Assembly (NCBI RefSeq): GCF_026341815.1
Contig: NZ_JAPENX010000001.1
Location: 4,278,001-4,342,000 of the forward strand
Reading direction: 5' to 3'
DNA: 64,000 nt
Source of the DNA: Streptomyces sp. NBC_00572
GTDB lineage: Bacteria; Actinomycetota; Actinomycetes; Streptomycetales; Streptomycetaceae
Positions 31,009-40,040 of the stretch are shown here, piece by piece; position 1 is the first letter of the stretch, and each line of letters opens with the position of its first letter. The notes beneath the pieces were generated by a model. That model was not told the DNA's origin and searched no databases. It saw nothing but the letters and a program-made list of their open reading frames with translations. Made by a program: the position numbers and the translations under genes.

Positions 31009-32400
31009 ATGAGTCGTTCCGCCCATCCCGCAGGCCCTCGCCACGCCGACGTCCTTCCCGAAGGCCACTACACCGCGCCCGCCGCCGACCTCAACGTCCT
31101 CGACCCCAAGGTGTGGTCCCGGACCGTCGAGCGCGACGAGCACGGGGTCGTCACCGTCGGCGGGCTGAGCGTGACCGACCTCGCCGAGGAGTTCGGGACC
31201 CCCGCCTACTTCCTGGACGAGACCGACTTCCGGGCCCGCTGCCGCGCCTGGGCCGAGGCCTTCGGCAAGGACGCCGACGTCTTCTACGCGGGGAAGGCGT
31301 TCCTCTCCCGGGCCGTCGTGCGGTGGCTCAAGGAGGAGGGGCTGAACCTCGACGTGTGCTCCGGCGGCGAGCTCACCACCGCCCTCTCCGCCGGGATGCC
31401 CGCCGAGCGCATCGCCTTCCACGGCAACAACAAGAGCGAGGACGAGATCCGTACGGCCGTCGAGGTCGGCGTCGGGCGGATCGTTCTCGACTCGTTCCAG
31501 GAGATCGTTCGCGTCGCCCACATCGCTCAGGGTCTCGGCAAGCGCCAGCGCGTGCAGATCCGGGTCACCGTCGGCGTCGAGGCCCACACGCACGAGTTCA
31601 TCGCCACCGCGCACGAGGACCAGAAGTTCGGCATCGCGCTCGCCGGGGGACAGGCCGCCGAGGCCGTGCGCAGGGCGCTGAAGCTCGACGGTCTCGAGCT
31701 CATCGGTATTCATTCGCACATCGGCTCTCAGATCTTCGACATGGCCGGCTTCGAGGTCTCCGCCCGCCGTGTCGTCCAGCTGCTCGCCGAGGTCCGTGAC
31801 GAGCACGGGGTCGAGCTGCCCGAGATCGACCTCGGCGGCGGTCTCGGCATCGCGTACACCTCCGAGGACGACCCGCGCGAGCCGCACGAGATCGCGAAGG
31901 CGCTGAGCGAGATCGTGACGCGGGAGTGCGAGGCCGCCGGGCTCGCCACGCCTCGTATCTCCGTCGAGCCGGGGCGCGCCATCGTCGGGCCCACCGCCTT
32001 CACGCTCTACCGGGTCGGCACCATCAAGCCGCTCGAAGGGCTGCGGACGTACGTGAGTGTCGACGGCGGTATGTCGGACAACATCCGTACCGCGCTGTAC
32101 GACGCCGAGTACAGCGTCAACCTCGTCTCGCGGACCAGCGACGCCGCGCCCATGCTCTCCCGGGTCGTCGGCAAGCACTGCGAGAGCGGCGACATCGTCG
32201 TACGGGACGCCTTCCTTCCCTCGGACCTGGCGCCCGGCGACCTGATCGCCGTGCCGGCCACCGGTGCGTACTGCCGCTCCATGGCCAGCAACTACAACCA
32301 CGCGCTCCGGCCGCCCGTCGTCGCCGTCCGTGACGGCGAGGCGCGGGTCATCGTGCGGCGCGAGACGGAGGAAGATCTCCTGCGTCTCGACGTCGGGTGA
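31009..32400 (+). CDS. lysA: Diaminopimelate decarboxylase
   Basis: A 463-residue PLP enzyme catalysing meso-diaminopimelate to lysine and CO2, the last step of lysine synthesis. The alanine-racemase-like barrel has the PLP Lys in FYAGKAFLS, then FHGNNKS, IGIHSHIGSQI, DLGGGLGI, and the phosphate-binding EPGRAIVGP; the substrate motif CESGD and SNYNHALRPP close the C-terminal domain. ATG 31009 follows GAAAGAG. It is followed by a duplicated stop region and a leader to hom, so lysine and threonine branches are probably co-expressed in part. Confidence 0.97.
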   Translation: MSRSAHPAGPRHADVLPEGHYTAPAADLNVLDPKVWSRTVERDEHGVVTVGGLSVTDLAEEFGTPAYFLDETDFRARCRAWAEAFGKDADVFYAGKAFLSRAVVRWLKEEGLNLDVCSGGELTTALSAGMPAERIAFHGNNKSEDEIRTAVEVGVGRIVLDSFQEIVRVAHIAQGLGKRQRVQIRVTVGVEAHTHEFIATAHEDQKFGIALAGGQAAEAVRRALKLDGLELIGIHSHIGSQIFDMAGFEVSARRVVQLLAEVRDEHGVELPEIDLGGGLGIAYTSEDDPREPHEIAKALSEIVTRECEAAGLATPRISVEPGRAIVGPTAFTLYRVGTIKPLEGLRTYVSVDGGMSDNIRTALYDAEYSVNLVSRTSDAAPMLSRVVGKHCESGDIVVRDAFLPSDLAPGDLIAVPATGAYCRSMASNYNHALRPPVVAVRDGEARVIVRRETEEDLLRLDVG

Positions 32401-32424
32401 TGAAATAGTCGGGTGATGAAATAG
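32393..32424 (+). repeat. 16-bp tandem duplication over the lysA stop
   Basis: TCGGGTGATGAAATAG occurs twice in a row. The first copy contains the lysA TGA. Each copy contains a GTG-ATG-AAA-TAG mini-ORF overlapping a TGA, and the second ends directly before ATG 32425 of a possible 15-codon leader (MSQDPDEGLKPPSGE). Confidence 0.75.
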
Positions 32425-32436
32425 ATGTCTCAGGAT

Positions 32437-32465
32437 CCGGACGAGGGGCTGAAACCCCCGTCCGG
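32437..32465 (+). promoter_or_regulatory. Hairpin in the lysA-hom leader
   Basis: CCGGACG pairs with CGTCCGG, and GGGG with CCCC, around CTGAAA. It lies between lysA and hom (143-bp gap) inside the possible leader ORF. It may be a weak terminator or attenuator; no T run follows. Confidence 0.4.
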
Positions 32466-32543
32466 TGAGTGAGACTGGTTCCACCGTTGAGAACCGCAGA
32501 GACTCGAACGTAGAGATACGAAGTAGGACGAGAAAGAGGTCGG

Positions 32544-33845
32544 ATGATGCGTACGCGTCCGCTGAAGGTGGCGCTGCTGGGCTGTGGAGTGGTCGGCTCA
32601 GAGGTGGCGCGCATCATGACGACGCACGCCGACGACCTCGCCGCGCGCATCGGCGCCCCGGTCGAGCTCGCCGGCGTGGCGGTCCGCCGCCCGGACAAGG
32701 TCCGTGAGGGAATCGCTCCCGAGCTGATCACCACCGACGCCACCGCCCTGGTCAAACGGGGGGACATCGACGTCATCGTCGAGGTCATCGGCGGGGTCGA
32801 GCCGGCCCGCACCCTCATCACCACCGCCTTCGAGCACGGCGCCTCCGTCGTCTCGGCGAACAAGGCGCTGCTCGCCCAGGACGGCGCGAACCTCTACGCC
32901 GCCGCCCAGGAGCACGGCCAGGACCTCTACTACGAGGCCGCCGTCGCCGGCGCCATCCCGCTCATCCGCCCGCTGCGCGAGTCCCTCGCCGGCGACAAGA
33001 TCAACCGCGTGATGGGCATCGTCAACGGCACGACCAACTTCATCCTCGACAAGATGGACACCTCCGGGGCCGGCTACTCCGAGGCACTCGACGAGGCCAC
33101 CGCCCTCGGGTACGCCGAGGCCGACCCGACCGCCGACGTCGAGGGCTTCGACGCCGCCGCCAAGGCCGCCATCCTCGCCGGGATCGCCTTCCACACGCGC
33201 GTGCGCCTCGACGACGTCTACCGCGAGGGCATGACGGAGGTCACCGCCGCCGACTTCGCCTCGGCCAAGCAGATGGGCTGCACCATCAAGCTGCTCGCCA
33301 TCTGCGAGCGCGCCGCCGACGGCGAGTCCGTCACCGCGCGCGTGCACCCGGCGATGATCCCGCTCAGCCACCCGCTGGCCTCCGTCCGCGAGGCGTACAA
33401 CGCGGTCTTCGTCGAGGCCGACGCCGCCGGACAGCTCATGTTCTACGGCCCCGGCGCGGGCGGCGCTCCGACCGCCTCGGCCGTCCTCGGCGACCTCGTC
33501 GCCGTGTGCCGCAACAAGCTCAACGGGGCCAACGGCCCCGGTGAGTCCGCGTACACCCAGCTGCCCGTGAGCCCCATGGGCGACGTGGTGACGCGGTACC
33601 ACATCAGCCTCGACGTGGCCGACAAGCCGGGCGTCCTCGCCCAGGTGGCGACGGTCTTCGCCGAGCACGGCGTATCTATCGATACCGTGCGCCAGCACGG
33701 TCGACAGGACGGAGACGGCGAGGCCTCCCTCGTCGTCGTCACCCACCGCGCGCCCGACGCCGCCCTTTCCGGGACCGTCGAGGCGCTGCGCAAGCTCGAC
33801 ACCGTGCGCGGTGTCGCCAGCATCATGCGTGTTGAAGGGGAGTAA
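32544..33845 (+). CDS. hom: Homoserine dehydrogenase
   Basis: A 433-residue enzyme reducing aspartate semialdehyde to homoserine with NAD(P)H, the branch to threonine and methionine. Features: N-terminal Rossmann motif ALLGCGVVGSEV, substrate region YYEAAVAGAIPLIRPL, VNGTTNFIL, and catalytic-domain AKAAILAGIAF. A C-terminal ACT domain (YHISLDVADKPGVLAQVA) suggests allosteric control by threonine, as in other actinobacteria. ATG 32544 follows AAAGAGG. thrC starts six bases after the stop, so the two are one operon. Confidence 0.97.
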   Translation: MMRTRPLKVALLGCGVVGSEVARIMTTHADDLAARIGAPVELAGVAVRRPDKVREGIAPELITTDATALVKRGDIDVIVEVIGGVEPARTLITTAFEHGASVVSANKALLAQDGANLYAAAQEHGQDLYYEAAVAGAIPLIRPLRESLAGDKINRVMGIVNGTTNFILDKMDTSGAGYSEALDEATALGYAEADPTADVEGFDAAAKAAILAGIAFHTRVRLDDVYREGMTEVTAADFASAKQMGCTIKLLAICERAADGESVTARVHPAMIPLSHPLASVREAYNAVFVEADAAGQLMFYGPGAGGAPTASAVLGDLVAVCRNKLNGANGPGESAYTQLPVSPMGDVVTRYHISLDVADKPGVLAQVATVFAEHGVSIDTVRQHGRQDGDGEASLVVVTHRAPDAALSGTVEALRKLDTVRGVASIMRVEGE

Positions 33846-33851
33846 GGACCC

Positions 33852-34922
33852 ATGACCCACAAGGGCACCCACCAGTGGCGCGGCATCATCGAGGAGTACC
33901 GGGACCGCCTTCCGGTCACGGACACGACGCCGGTCGTCACGCTCCGTGAGGGCGGCACGCCGCTCGTACCCGCTCAGGTCCTCTCCGAGCGCACGGGCTG
34001 CGAGGTGCACCTCAAGGTCGAGGGCGCCAACCCCACCGGCTCCTTCAAGGACCGGGGCATGACCATGGCCATCTCCAAGGCCAAGGAGGAGGGGGCGCAG
34101 GCCGTCATCTGCGCCTCCACCGGCAACACCTCCGCCTCCGCCGCGGCCTACGCGGTCCGCGCCGGCATGGTCTCGGCCGTCCTCGTGCCGCAGGGCAAGA
34201 TCGCGCTCGGCAAGATGGGCCAGGCCCTGGTGCACGGCGCGAAGATCCTCCAGGTCGACGGCAACTTCGACGACTGCCTGACCCTGGCCCGCAGCCTCTC
34301 CGAGAACTACCCGGTGGCGCTGGTCAATTCGGTCAACCCGGTCCGTATCGAAGGCCAGAAGACCGCCGCCTTCGAGATCGTGGACATGCTGGGCGACGCG
34401 CCCGACATCCACGTCCTGCCCGTGGGCAACGCCGGCAACATCACGGCGTACTGGAAGGGGTACCGCGAGTACGCCGCCGACGGTCTCGCGACGCACCGCC
34501 CGCGCATGTGGGGCTTCCAGGCCTCCGGTTCCGCGCCGCTCGTGCGCGGCGAGGTCGTCAAGGACCCGTCGACGATCGCCACCGCGATCCGCATCGGCAA
34601 CCCGGCCTCGTGGGACTACGCCATCGCCGCGCGCGACGAGTCGGGCGGCTTCATCGACGAGGTGACGGACCGTGAGATCCTGCGCGCCTACCGCCTGTTG
34701 GCCGCGCAGGAGGGCGTCTTCGTCGAGCCCGCGTCGGCCGCTTCGGTCGCCGGTCTGCTGAAGGCCGCCGAGCAGGGCAAGGTCGACCCCGGCCAGCGGA
34801 TCGTCTGCACGGTCACCGGCAACGGGCTCAAGGACCCCGACTGGGCCGTCGCCGGCGCCCCGCAGCCGGTCACCGTTCCGGTCGACGCGGCCGCCGCCGC
34901 CGAACGCCTCGGTCTGGCCTGA
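33852..34922 (+). CDS. thrC: Threonine synthase
   Basis: A 356-residue PLP enzyme of fold type II converting O-phosphohomoserine to threonine. The PLP Lys is in NPTGSFKDRGM, the adjacent Asn pocket in ASTGNTSASAA, the phosphate-binding Gly-rich loop in PVGNAGNITAYW, and VTGNGLKDP lies near the C-terminus. It belongs to the short single-domain class of Gram-positives. ATG 33852 follows AGTAAGGA. Co-transcribed with hom; hairpins follow within 110 bp. Confidence 0.97.
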   Translation: MTHKGTHQWRGIIEEYRDRLPVTDTTPVVTLREGGTPLVPAQVLSERTGCEVHLKVEGANPTGSFKDRGMTMAISKAKEEGAQAVICASTGNTSASAAAYAVRAGMVSAVLVPQGKIALGKMGQALVHGAKILQVDGNFDDCLTLARSLSENYPVALVNSVNPVRIEGQKTAAFEIVDMLGDAPDIHVLPVGNAGNITAYWKGYREYAADGLATHRPRMWGFQASGSAPLVRGEVVKDPSTIATAIRIGNPASWDYAIAARDESGGFIDEVTDREILRAYRLLAAQEGVFVEPASAASVAGLLKAAEQGKVDPGQRIVCTVTGNGLKDPDWAVAGAPQPVTVPVDAAAAAERLGLA

Positions 34923-34950
34923 TCACACCCCCTCCGCGCGGGGGAAAGTA

Positions 34951-35033
34951 CTGATCGAAACCCGATCAGGAACCTACATAGGCGCACAGGTTGGCTCGCG
35001 ACACGCATCGTGCGCCTCCTGTGCGCCCTATGT
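34951..35033 (+). promoter_or_regulatory. Hairpins between thrC and thrB
   Basis: CTGATCG/CGATCAG (34951-34969) forms a small stem. A larger one pairs ACATAGGCGCACAGG (34976-34990) with CCTGTGCGCCCTATGT (35018-35033, one bulged C). CGCGACA (34998) can instead pair with TGTCGCG (35031), so two structures compete. They may end the thrC transcript or act in a thrB leader. Confidence 0.45.
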
Positions 35034-35162
35034 CGCGGCAGAACCTTCCTTCGATAGGCTGTACCGAACCCGCCCCGACGCATATGCGCGGTGTCGTTGC
35101 CGTTGTCGCCTCCGTGGCCGAAACGGCCCCCGGGTTTCCCGTACTTCGCTGGAAACAACCGC

Positions 35163-35264
35163 TGTTCCGCAACACCCGCAGTTCCGAACCGACTGCTGTT
35201 CGTCAACACCTGTTGATCCGCACCACCTGCTGTTCTGAAACACCGTTGTCGCAATCAAGGAGAG
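35163..35264 (+). repeat. Three 34-bp-spaced repeats with TGTT-N4-AACA palindromes upstream of thrB
   Basis: TGTTCCGCAACA (35163), TGTTCGTCAACA (35197) and TGTTCTGAAACA (35231) are each palindromic and spaced exactly 34 bp. The first two units are similar over their whole length. GTTCCGAAC (35181) is a further palindrome. The array ends at the AAGGAGAG ribosome site of thrB. Confidence 0.65.
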
Positions 35265-35274
35265 TCATCGAGCG

Positions 35275-36192
35275 ATGGCCGGTCCAGCGTTCCGCGCCGC
35301 CGCCGTACGGGTGCGCGTCCCCGCCACCAGCGCCAATCTCGGTCCGGGCTTCGACGCCTTCGGCCTGTCGCTGGGCCTCTACGACGACGTCGTCGTCCGT
35401 GTCGCCGACTCCGGGCTGCACGTCGACATCGCCGGCGAGGGTGCCGAGACGCTCCCGCGCGACGAGAGCCACCTGCTCGTACGCTCCCTGCGTACCGCCT
35501 TCGACCTGCTCGGCGGGCAGCCGCGCGGCCTTGAGGTCGTCTGCGCCAACCGCATCCCGCACGGCCGCGGCCTCGGCTCCTCCTCCGCCGCCATCTGCGC
35601 CGGCATCGTCGCCGCCCGCGCCGTGACCATAGGCGGGGACGCCAAGCTCGACGAGGCCGCCCTCCTGGAGCTCGCCACCGAGATCGAGGGCCACCCCGAC
35701 AACGTCGCCGCCTGTCTGCTCGGCGGATTCACGCTCGCCTGGACCGAGTCCGGTGCCGCGCGAGCCATCAGGATGGAACCCTCGGATTCCATCGTTCCGG
35801 TGGTTTTCGTCCCCGGGAAGCCCGTACTGACCGAGACCGCCCGCGGACTCCTGCCGCGCACCGTCCCGCACGTGGACGCCGCGGCCAACGCCGGGCGCGC
35901 CGCCCTCCTCGTCGAGGCCCTGACCCGCCGCCCCGAGCTGCTGCTCGCGGCCACCGAGGACCGGCTGCACCAGGAGTACCGGGCTCCCGCGATGCCCGAG
36001 AGCATCGCCCTGGTGAACCGACTGCGCGCGGACGGCGTCCCCGCGGTCATCTCCGGCGCGGGCCCCACGGTCCTCGCGCTGGCCGAACACGGGACGGCCG
36101 ACAAGGTCGCCCGACTGGCGGGCGGGGGCTGGGCCGCGAACCGGCTCGACCTCGACGCCTCCGGCGCGAGCGTCCTGCCGCTGGCGCCCTAG
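35275..36192 (+). CDS. thrB: Homoserine kinase
   Basis: A 305-residue GHMP-family kinase phosphorylating homoserine with ATP. Motif 1 VPATSANLGPGFDAFGL, the ATP loop IPHGRGLGSSSAAICAG and motif 3 VISGAGPTVLAL are all present. ATG 35275 follows AAGGAGAG. It is separated from thrC by a 352-bp gap with hairpins and 34-bp repeats, so it may have its own control although functionally linked to hom and thrC. Confidence 0.97.
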   Translation: MAGPAFRAAAVRVRVPATSANLGPGFDAFGLSLGLYDDVVVRVADSGLHVDIAGEGAETLPRDESHLLVRSLRTAFDLLGGQPRGLEVVCANRIPHGRGLGSSSAAICAGIVAARAVTIGGDAKLDEAALLELATEIEGHPDNVAACLLGGFTLAWTESGAARAIRMEPSDSIVPVVFVPGKPVLTETARGLLPRTVPHVDAAANAGRAALLVEALTRRPELLLAATEDRLHQEYRAPAMPESIALVNRLRADGVPAVISGAGPTVLALAEHGTADKVARLAGGGWAANRLDLDASGASVLPLAP

Positions 36193-36608
36193 GCGCACGG
36201 CGGCCGGACGCCGGGCAGCGTCCGGGGCAGGAGATTGCCGGTGAGGGAGAGGGGGAATGTTTGTTGGAGCCGGTAGTGTTAACCTCAAGTCAGCACCCGG
36301 CGCCTTTGTGGCGCGGTGCTGAGTGTCCCCATCAGGGACCACCGATTCTTCCGGGAGCCTCCCCAACTGCCTGAGCAGCCTGCCTGAGCAGTTTCGAGCA
36401 CGCTCCGGAACCGGCACGACACCCCTCGCTCTTCTGCAGTGAGGGCCGAGCAGGGGGCGCTCGGGCCGGACCCACAGCACGTTTCTCTCCGCCGTACCCG
36501 GCGGGACCACCGCCCCGGACACGGTCCACCCAACACGGGACCGCTGCCGGACAGCACAACCGGTCGCCGAGCCAGATGGCCGACGTCCGCTCCAGGGAAG
36601 GACCCTTC
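36193..36608 (+). other. rho 5' leader region, 416 bp without a gene
   Basis: A -10-like TAGTGT (36274-36279) precedes a ~330-nt leader with a hairpin at 36290-36322. No terminator is obvious after thrB. Long structured leaders are common for rho, which often controls its own transcription. Confidence 0.55.
36290..36322 (+). promoter_or_regulatory. Hairpin at the start of the rho leader
   Basis: TCAGCACC pairs with GGTGCTGA and GCGCC with GGCGC around a short loop, right after the presumed transcription start. It may protect the mRNA 5' end or take part in autoregulation. Confidence 0.5.
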
Positions 36609-38672
36609 GTGAGCGACACCACCGATCTGATGGGCGTGACTGCCGACAGCAGTGTCGACGCCGCCGCGCCCGCCGCAGGTGCTGCCACCGGCGGCACCGC
36701 ACGGCGCCGCCGCTCCGGCACCGGCCTCGAGGGCATGGTCCTGGCCGAGCTGCAGCAGGTCGCGTCCGGCCTCGGCATCAGGGGCACCGCGCGGATGCGC
36801 AAGAGCCAGCTGATCGAGGTCATCAAGGAGGCGCAGGCCGGTGGTGGTTCCGCCGCCCCCGCCAAGGCCGCCGACGCCGCCGAGACCAAGCCGAAGCGCC
36901 GCGCCACCGCCAAGACCCGTACGGGTGAGACCGCTGCCGAGGCCGCCGAGCCCAAGGCGGAGAAGGCCGAGAAGGCCGTCGCCCAGCAGCAGATCGACAT
37001 CCCGGGCCAGCCGGCCTCCGACGACCAGCCCGCGGGCGAGCGTCGTCGTCGCCGTGCCACCGCCCCCGCCGGTTCGCCGGAGGGCGAGGCCAAGGCCGAG
37101 GCCGCGCAGGTCGTCAAGACCGAGGCCCGCACCGAGGCCAAGGCCGACGCGGGCACCGACACCAAGGCCGAGGCCGCCGTCGACGGCGCCGAGGGCCGTG
37201 GCCGTCGTGACCGTGGCGAGCGCGGGGAGCGCGGCGAGCGCCGTGACCGCCGTGACCGTCAGCGCGACCGTGGCAAGGGCGACGAGCAGCAGGGCGGTGG
37301 CCAGGGCGGCCAGCGCCAGCGCCAGGGCGGCCAGGGTCAGGGTCAGGGCGGCCAGGGCCAGGGCCAGCAGGTCCAGAGCCAGGGCCAGCAGGGCGGCCAG
37401 CAGGCCGGTCCGCAGGACGACTACGACGACGAGGCCGGCGGTCGCCGTGGGCGTCGCGGCCGTTACCGCGACCGTCGTGGGCGTCGTGGCCGTGACGACT
37501 TCCAGGCCGGCGAGCCGCAGGTCGCCGACGACGACGTCCTGATCCCCGTCGCGGGCATCCTCGACATCCTCGACAACTACGCGTTCATCCGGACCTCCGG
37601 CTACCTGCCCGGTCCGAACGACGTGTACGTCTCCCTCGCCCAGGTCCGCAAGAACGGTCTGCGCAAGGGTGACCACGTCACCGGCGCCGTGCGTCAGCCG
37701 AAGGAGGGCGAGCGCCGCGAGAAGTTCAACGCGCTGGTCCGCCTGGACTCGGCGAACGGCATGGCCGCCGACTCCGGCCGCGGCCGCCCCGAGTTCAACA
37801 AGCTGACCCCGCTCTACCCGCAGGACCGGCTCCGTCTGGAGACCGACCCGGGCGTGCTGACCACGCGGATCATCGACCTCGTGTCGCCGATCGGCAAGGG
37901 CCAGCGCGGTCTGATCGTGGCCCCGCCGAAGACCGGCAAGACCATGATCATGCAGGCGATCGCCAACGCGATCACCACCAACAACCCCGAGTGCCACCTG
38001 ATGGTCGTCCTGGTCGACGAGCGTCCGGAAGAGGTCACCGACATGCAGCGGTCGGTCAAGGGCGAGGTCATCTCCTCGACCTTCGACCGTCCGGCCGAGG
38101 ACCACACCACCGTCGCCGAGCTGGCCATCGAGCGCGCCAAGCGTCTCGTGGAGCTGGGTCACGACGTGGTCGTCCTGCTCGACTCGATCACCCGCCTGGG
38201 CCGCGCGTACAACCTCGCGGCGCCGGCCTCCGGCCGCATCCTGTCCGGTGGTGTCGACTCGACCGCGCTCTACCCGCCGAAGCGCTTCTTCGGTGCGGCC
38301 CGGAACATCGAGGACGGCGGCTCGCTGACCATCCTCGCCACCGCCCTGGTGGACACCGGTTCGCGCATGGACGAGGTGATCTTCGAGGAGTTCAAGGGCA
38401 CCGGCAACATGGAGCTCAAGCTCGACCGGAAGCTCGCCGACAAGCGCATCTTCCCGGCCGTCGACGTCGACGCCTCGGGTACGCGTAAGGAAGAGATCCT
38501 GCTCGGCGCCGACGAGCTCGCCGTGACCTGGAAGCTCCGTCGTGTGCTGCACGCGCTCGACCAGCAGCAGGCGATCGAGCTGCTGCTCGACAAGATGAAG
38601 CAGACGAAGTCGAACGGCGAGTTCCTGCTCCAGATCCAGAAGACGACGCCTGGCGGCAAGAACGACGACTGA
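36609..38672 (+). CDS. rho: Transcription termination factor Rho with large Arg/Gly/Gln-rich insert
   Basis: A 687-residue hexameric RNA helicase. Residues ~35-80 form the N-terminal Rho domain (LEGMVLAELQQVASGLGI). Residues ~90-310 are a disordered insert with GERGERGERRDRRD and QGGQGQGQGG repeats, typical of actinobacterial Rho. Then come the RNA-binding domain (GILDILDNYAFIRTSGYL) and the RecA-like ATPase (Walker A APPKTGKTMIM, Q-loop/R-loop with LLDSITRLGRAYN, and GGSLTILATALVDTGSRMDE). Start GTG 36609 (VSDTTDLMG) has AAGGA upstream; ATG 36576 would add 11 residues. Essential for factor-dependent termination. Confidence 0.95.
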   Translation: MSDTTDLMGVTADSSVDAAAPAAGAATGGTARRRRSGTGLEGMVLAELQQVASGLGIRGTARMRKSQLIEVIKEAQAGGGSAAPAKAADAAETKPKRRATAKTRTGETAAEAAEPKAEKAEKAVAQQQIDIPGQPASDDQPAGERRRRRATAPAGSPEGEAKAEAAQVVKTEARTEAKADAGTDTKAEAAVDGAEGRGRRDRGERGERGERRDRRDRQRDRGKGDEQQGGGQGGQRQRQGGQGQGQGGQGQGQQVQSQGQQGGQQAGPQDDYDDEAGGRRGRRGRYRDRRGRRGRDDFQAGEPQVADDDVLIPVAGILDILDNYAFIRTSGYLPGPNDVYVSLAQVRKNGLRKGDHVTGAVRQPKEGERREKFNALVRLDSANGMAADSGRGRPEFNKLTPLYPQDRLRLETDPGVLTTRIIDLVSPIGKGQRGLIVAPPKTGKTMIMQAIANAITTNNPECHLMVVLVDERPEEVTDMQRSVKGEVISSTFDRPAEDHTTVAELAIERAKRLVELGHDVVVLLDSITRLGRAYNLAAPASGRILSGGVDSTALYPPKRFFGAARNIEDGGSLTILATALVDTGSRMDEVIFEEFKGTGNMELKLDRKLADKRIFPAVDVDASGTRKEEILLGADELAVTWKLRRVLHALDQQQAIELLLDKMKQTKSNGEFLLQIQKTTPGGKNDD

Positions 38673-38751
38673 CGTGTGACCTGCGTCATGCTCCAGTCGC
38701 GCGACAAGGACGCGGCCTCGGCTTCGTAACCCTGTCGTGACCTGCGTAAAC

Positions 38752-38788
38752 CACTGCGCCCACCGTGCCCCGCACGGTGGGCGCAGTG
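38752..38788 (+). terminator. rho gene terminator
   Basis: A perfect 16-bp stem (CACTGCGCCCACCGTG with its complement) and a five-base loop, 80 bp after the rho stop. Confidence 0.85.
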
Positions 38789-38888
38789 CTGTTCCCGCCT
38801 GAGCTCACCGAAACCTCACAGGCCCGTATGCAACCCTTTTGGGTGCTTCGCCGTCACACATGGTGAACCGAGGGCCCGAGGGAAGACG

Positions 38889-39986
38889 ATGACCGAGCAG
38901 AGCAAGAGCAGCCGAATAGGCGGCGCGGGAAGCGGCCGCCGCCGCAAGCAGCCCGCCAAGCGCAGCCGAAAGGTGGCCGTCCTGGTCTCGGGGGCCCTCG
39001 CCGTCCTCGTCCTCGGCGGCGCCGGCCTCGGATACGTCTACTTCAAGCTCGACGGCAACCTCGAAGGCGTCGACATCAACGCCCAGCTGGGCACCGACCG
39101 CCCCGACGACGTCGACAACGGCTCCATGGACATCCTCGTCCTCGGCTCCGACTCCCGCTCCGGCGACAACGGCGCCTACGGCAAGGACGAGGGTGGCGCC
39201 CGCTCCGACACCGCGATGGTCGTCCACGTCTACGAGGGCCACAAGAAGGCCGGCGTGGTCTCCGTACCCCGCGACACCCTCGTCGACCGGCCCTCGTGCA
39301 CCGACGCCCAGGGCACCGCCGTCGCGGGCGAGCGGCGGGCCATGTTCAACACCGCGTACGAGGTCGGCGGCCCCGCCTGCGCCGTCAAGACCGTCGAGGC
39401 GATGTCCGGCATCCGCATGGACCACTACATCGAGGTCGACTTCACCGGCTTCAAGAAGCTCATCGACGAACTCGGCGGGGTGGAGATCACCACCACCGCG
39501 GCCATCAAGGACAGCAAGAGCCACCTCGACCTCGAACCGGGCACCCACACCCTCGACGGCGAGCAGTCCCTCGGCCTCGTCCGCACCCGCAAGAGCGTCG
39601 GCGACGGCAGCGACCTCGGCCGCATCCAGCTCCAGCAGGCCTTCATGAAGGCCTTCATCGACCAGGTCAAGGACGTCGGCGTCTTCACCGACCCGACGAA
39701 GCTCCTCGGCCTCGCCGACGCCGCCACCAAGGCCATCACCCCCGACTCCGAACTCGACTCGGTCCAGGAGCTGATGGGCTTCGCGAAGGGCCTCTCCGGC
39801 ATCGGCGCCCAGAACGTCCGCATGGTCACCATGCCCGTCGAGTACGACCCCCGGGACCCCAACCGCGTCATACCCCTGGAAGCCCAGTCCCGGCAGGTCT
39901 GGACGGCCCTGAAGAAGGACCTCCCGATCCCCGCCTCGGCGACGAAGGACGCGGCCACCGGCCAGGCCGACGGCGTCGTGAAGTAG
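38889..39986 (+). CDS. LytR-CpsA-Psr family cell-wall polymer ligase
   Basis: A 365-residue protein with a cytoplasmic Arg/Lys-rich N-terminus, one membrane segment (VAVLVSGALAVLVLGGAGLGYV) and an outer LCP domain. Conserved motifs are ILVLGSDSR, ARSDTAMVVH, VVSVPRDTLVD, and the RIQLQQAF Arg/Gln near the active site. LCP enzymes transfer teichoic acids or other polymers from undecaprenyl carriers to peptidoglycan; the WecA/TagO-type gene at 45.2 kb may make such precursors. ATG 38889. Confidence 0.93.
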   Translation: MTEQSKSSRIGGAGSGRRRKQPAKRSRKVAVLVSGALAVLVLGGAGLGYVYFKLDGNLEGVDINAQLGTDRPDDVDNGSMDILVLGSDSRSGDNGAYGKDEGGARSDTAMVVHVYEGHKKAGVVSVPRDTLVDRPSCTDAQGTAVAGERRAMFNTAYEVGGPACAVKTVEAMSGIRMDHYIEVDFTGFKKLIDELGGVEITTTAAIKDSKSHLDLEPGTHTLDGEQSLGLVRTRKSVGDGSDLGRIQLQQAFMKAFIDQVKDVGVFTDPTKLLGLADAATKAITPDSELDSVQELMGFAKGLSGIGAQNVRMVTMPVEYDPRDPNRVIPLEAQSRQVWTALKKDLPIPASATKDAATGQADGVVK

Positions 39987-40040
39987 CACCGGAACCGCCG
40001 TCCGCGGCAGCTCAGGAATAGTTCCGGCCCGACCCCGGTT

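Noticed and set aside
37300..37420. Possible CRISPR or recombination repeat
   Set aside because: It is in-frame coding repeat of the Rho disordered insert.
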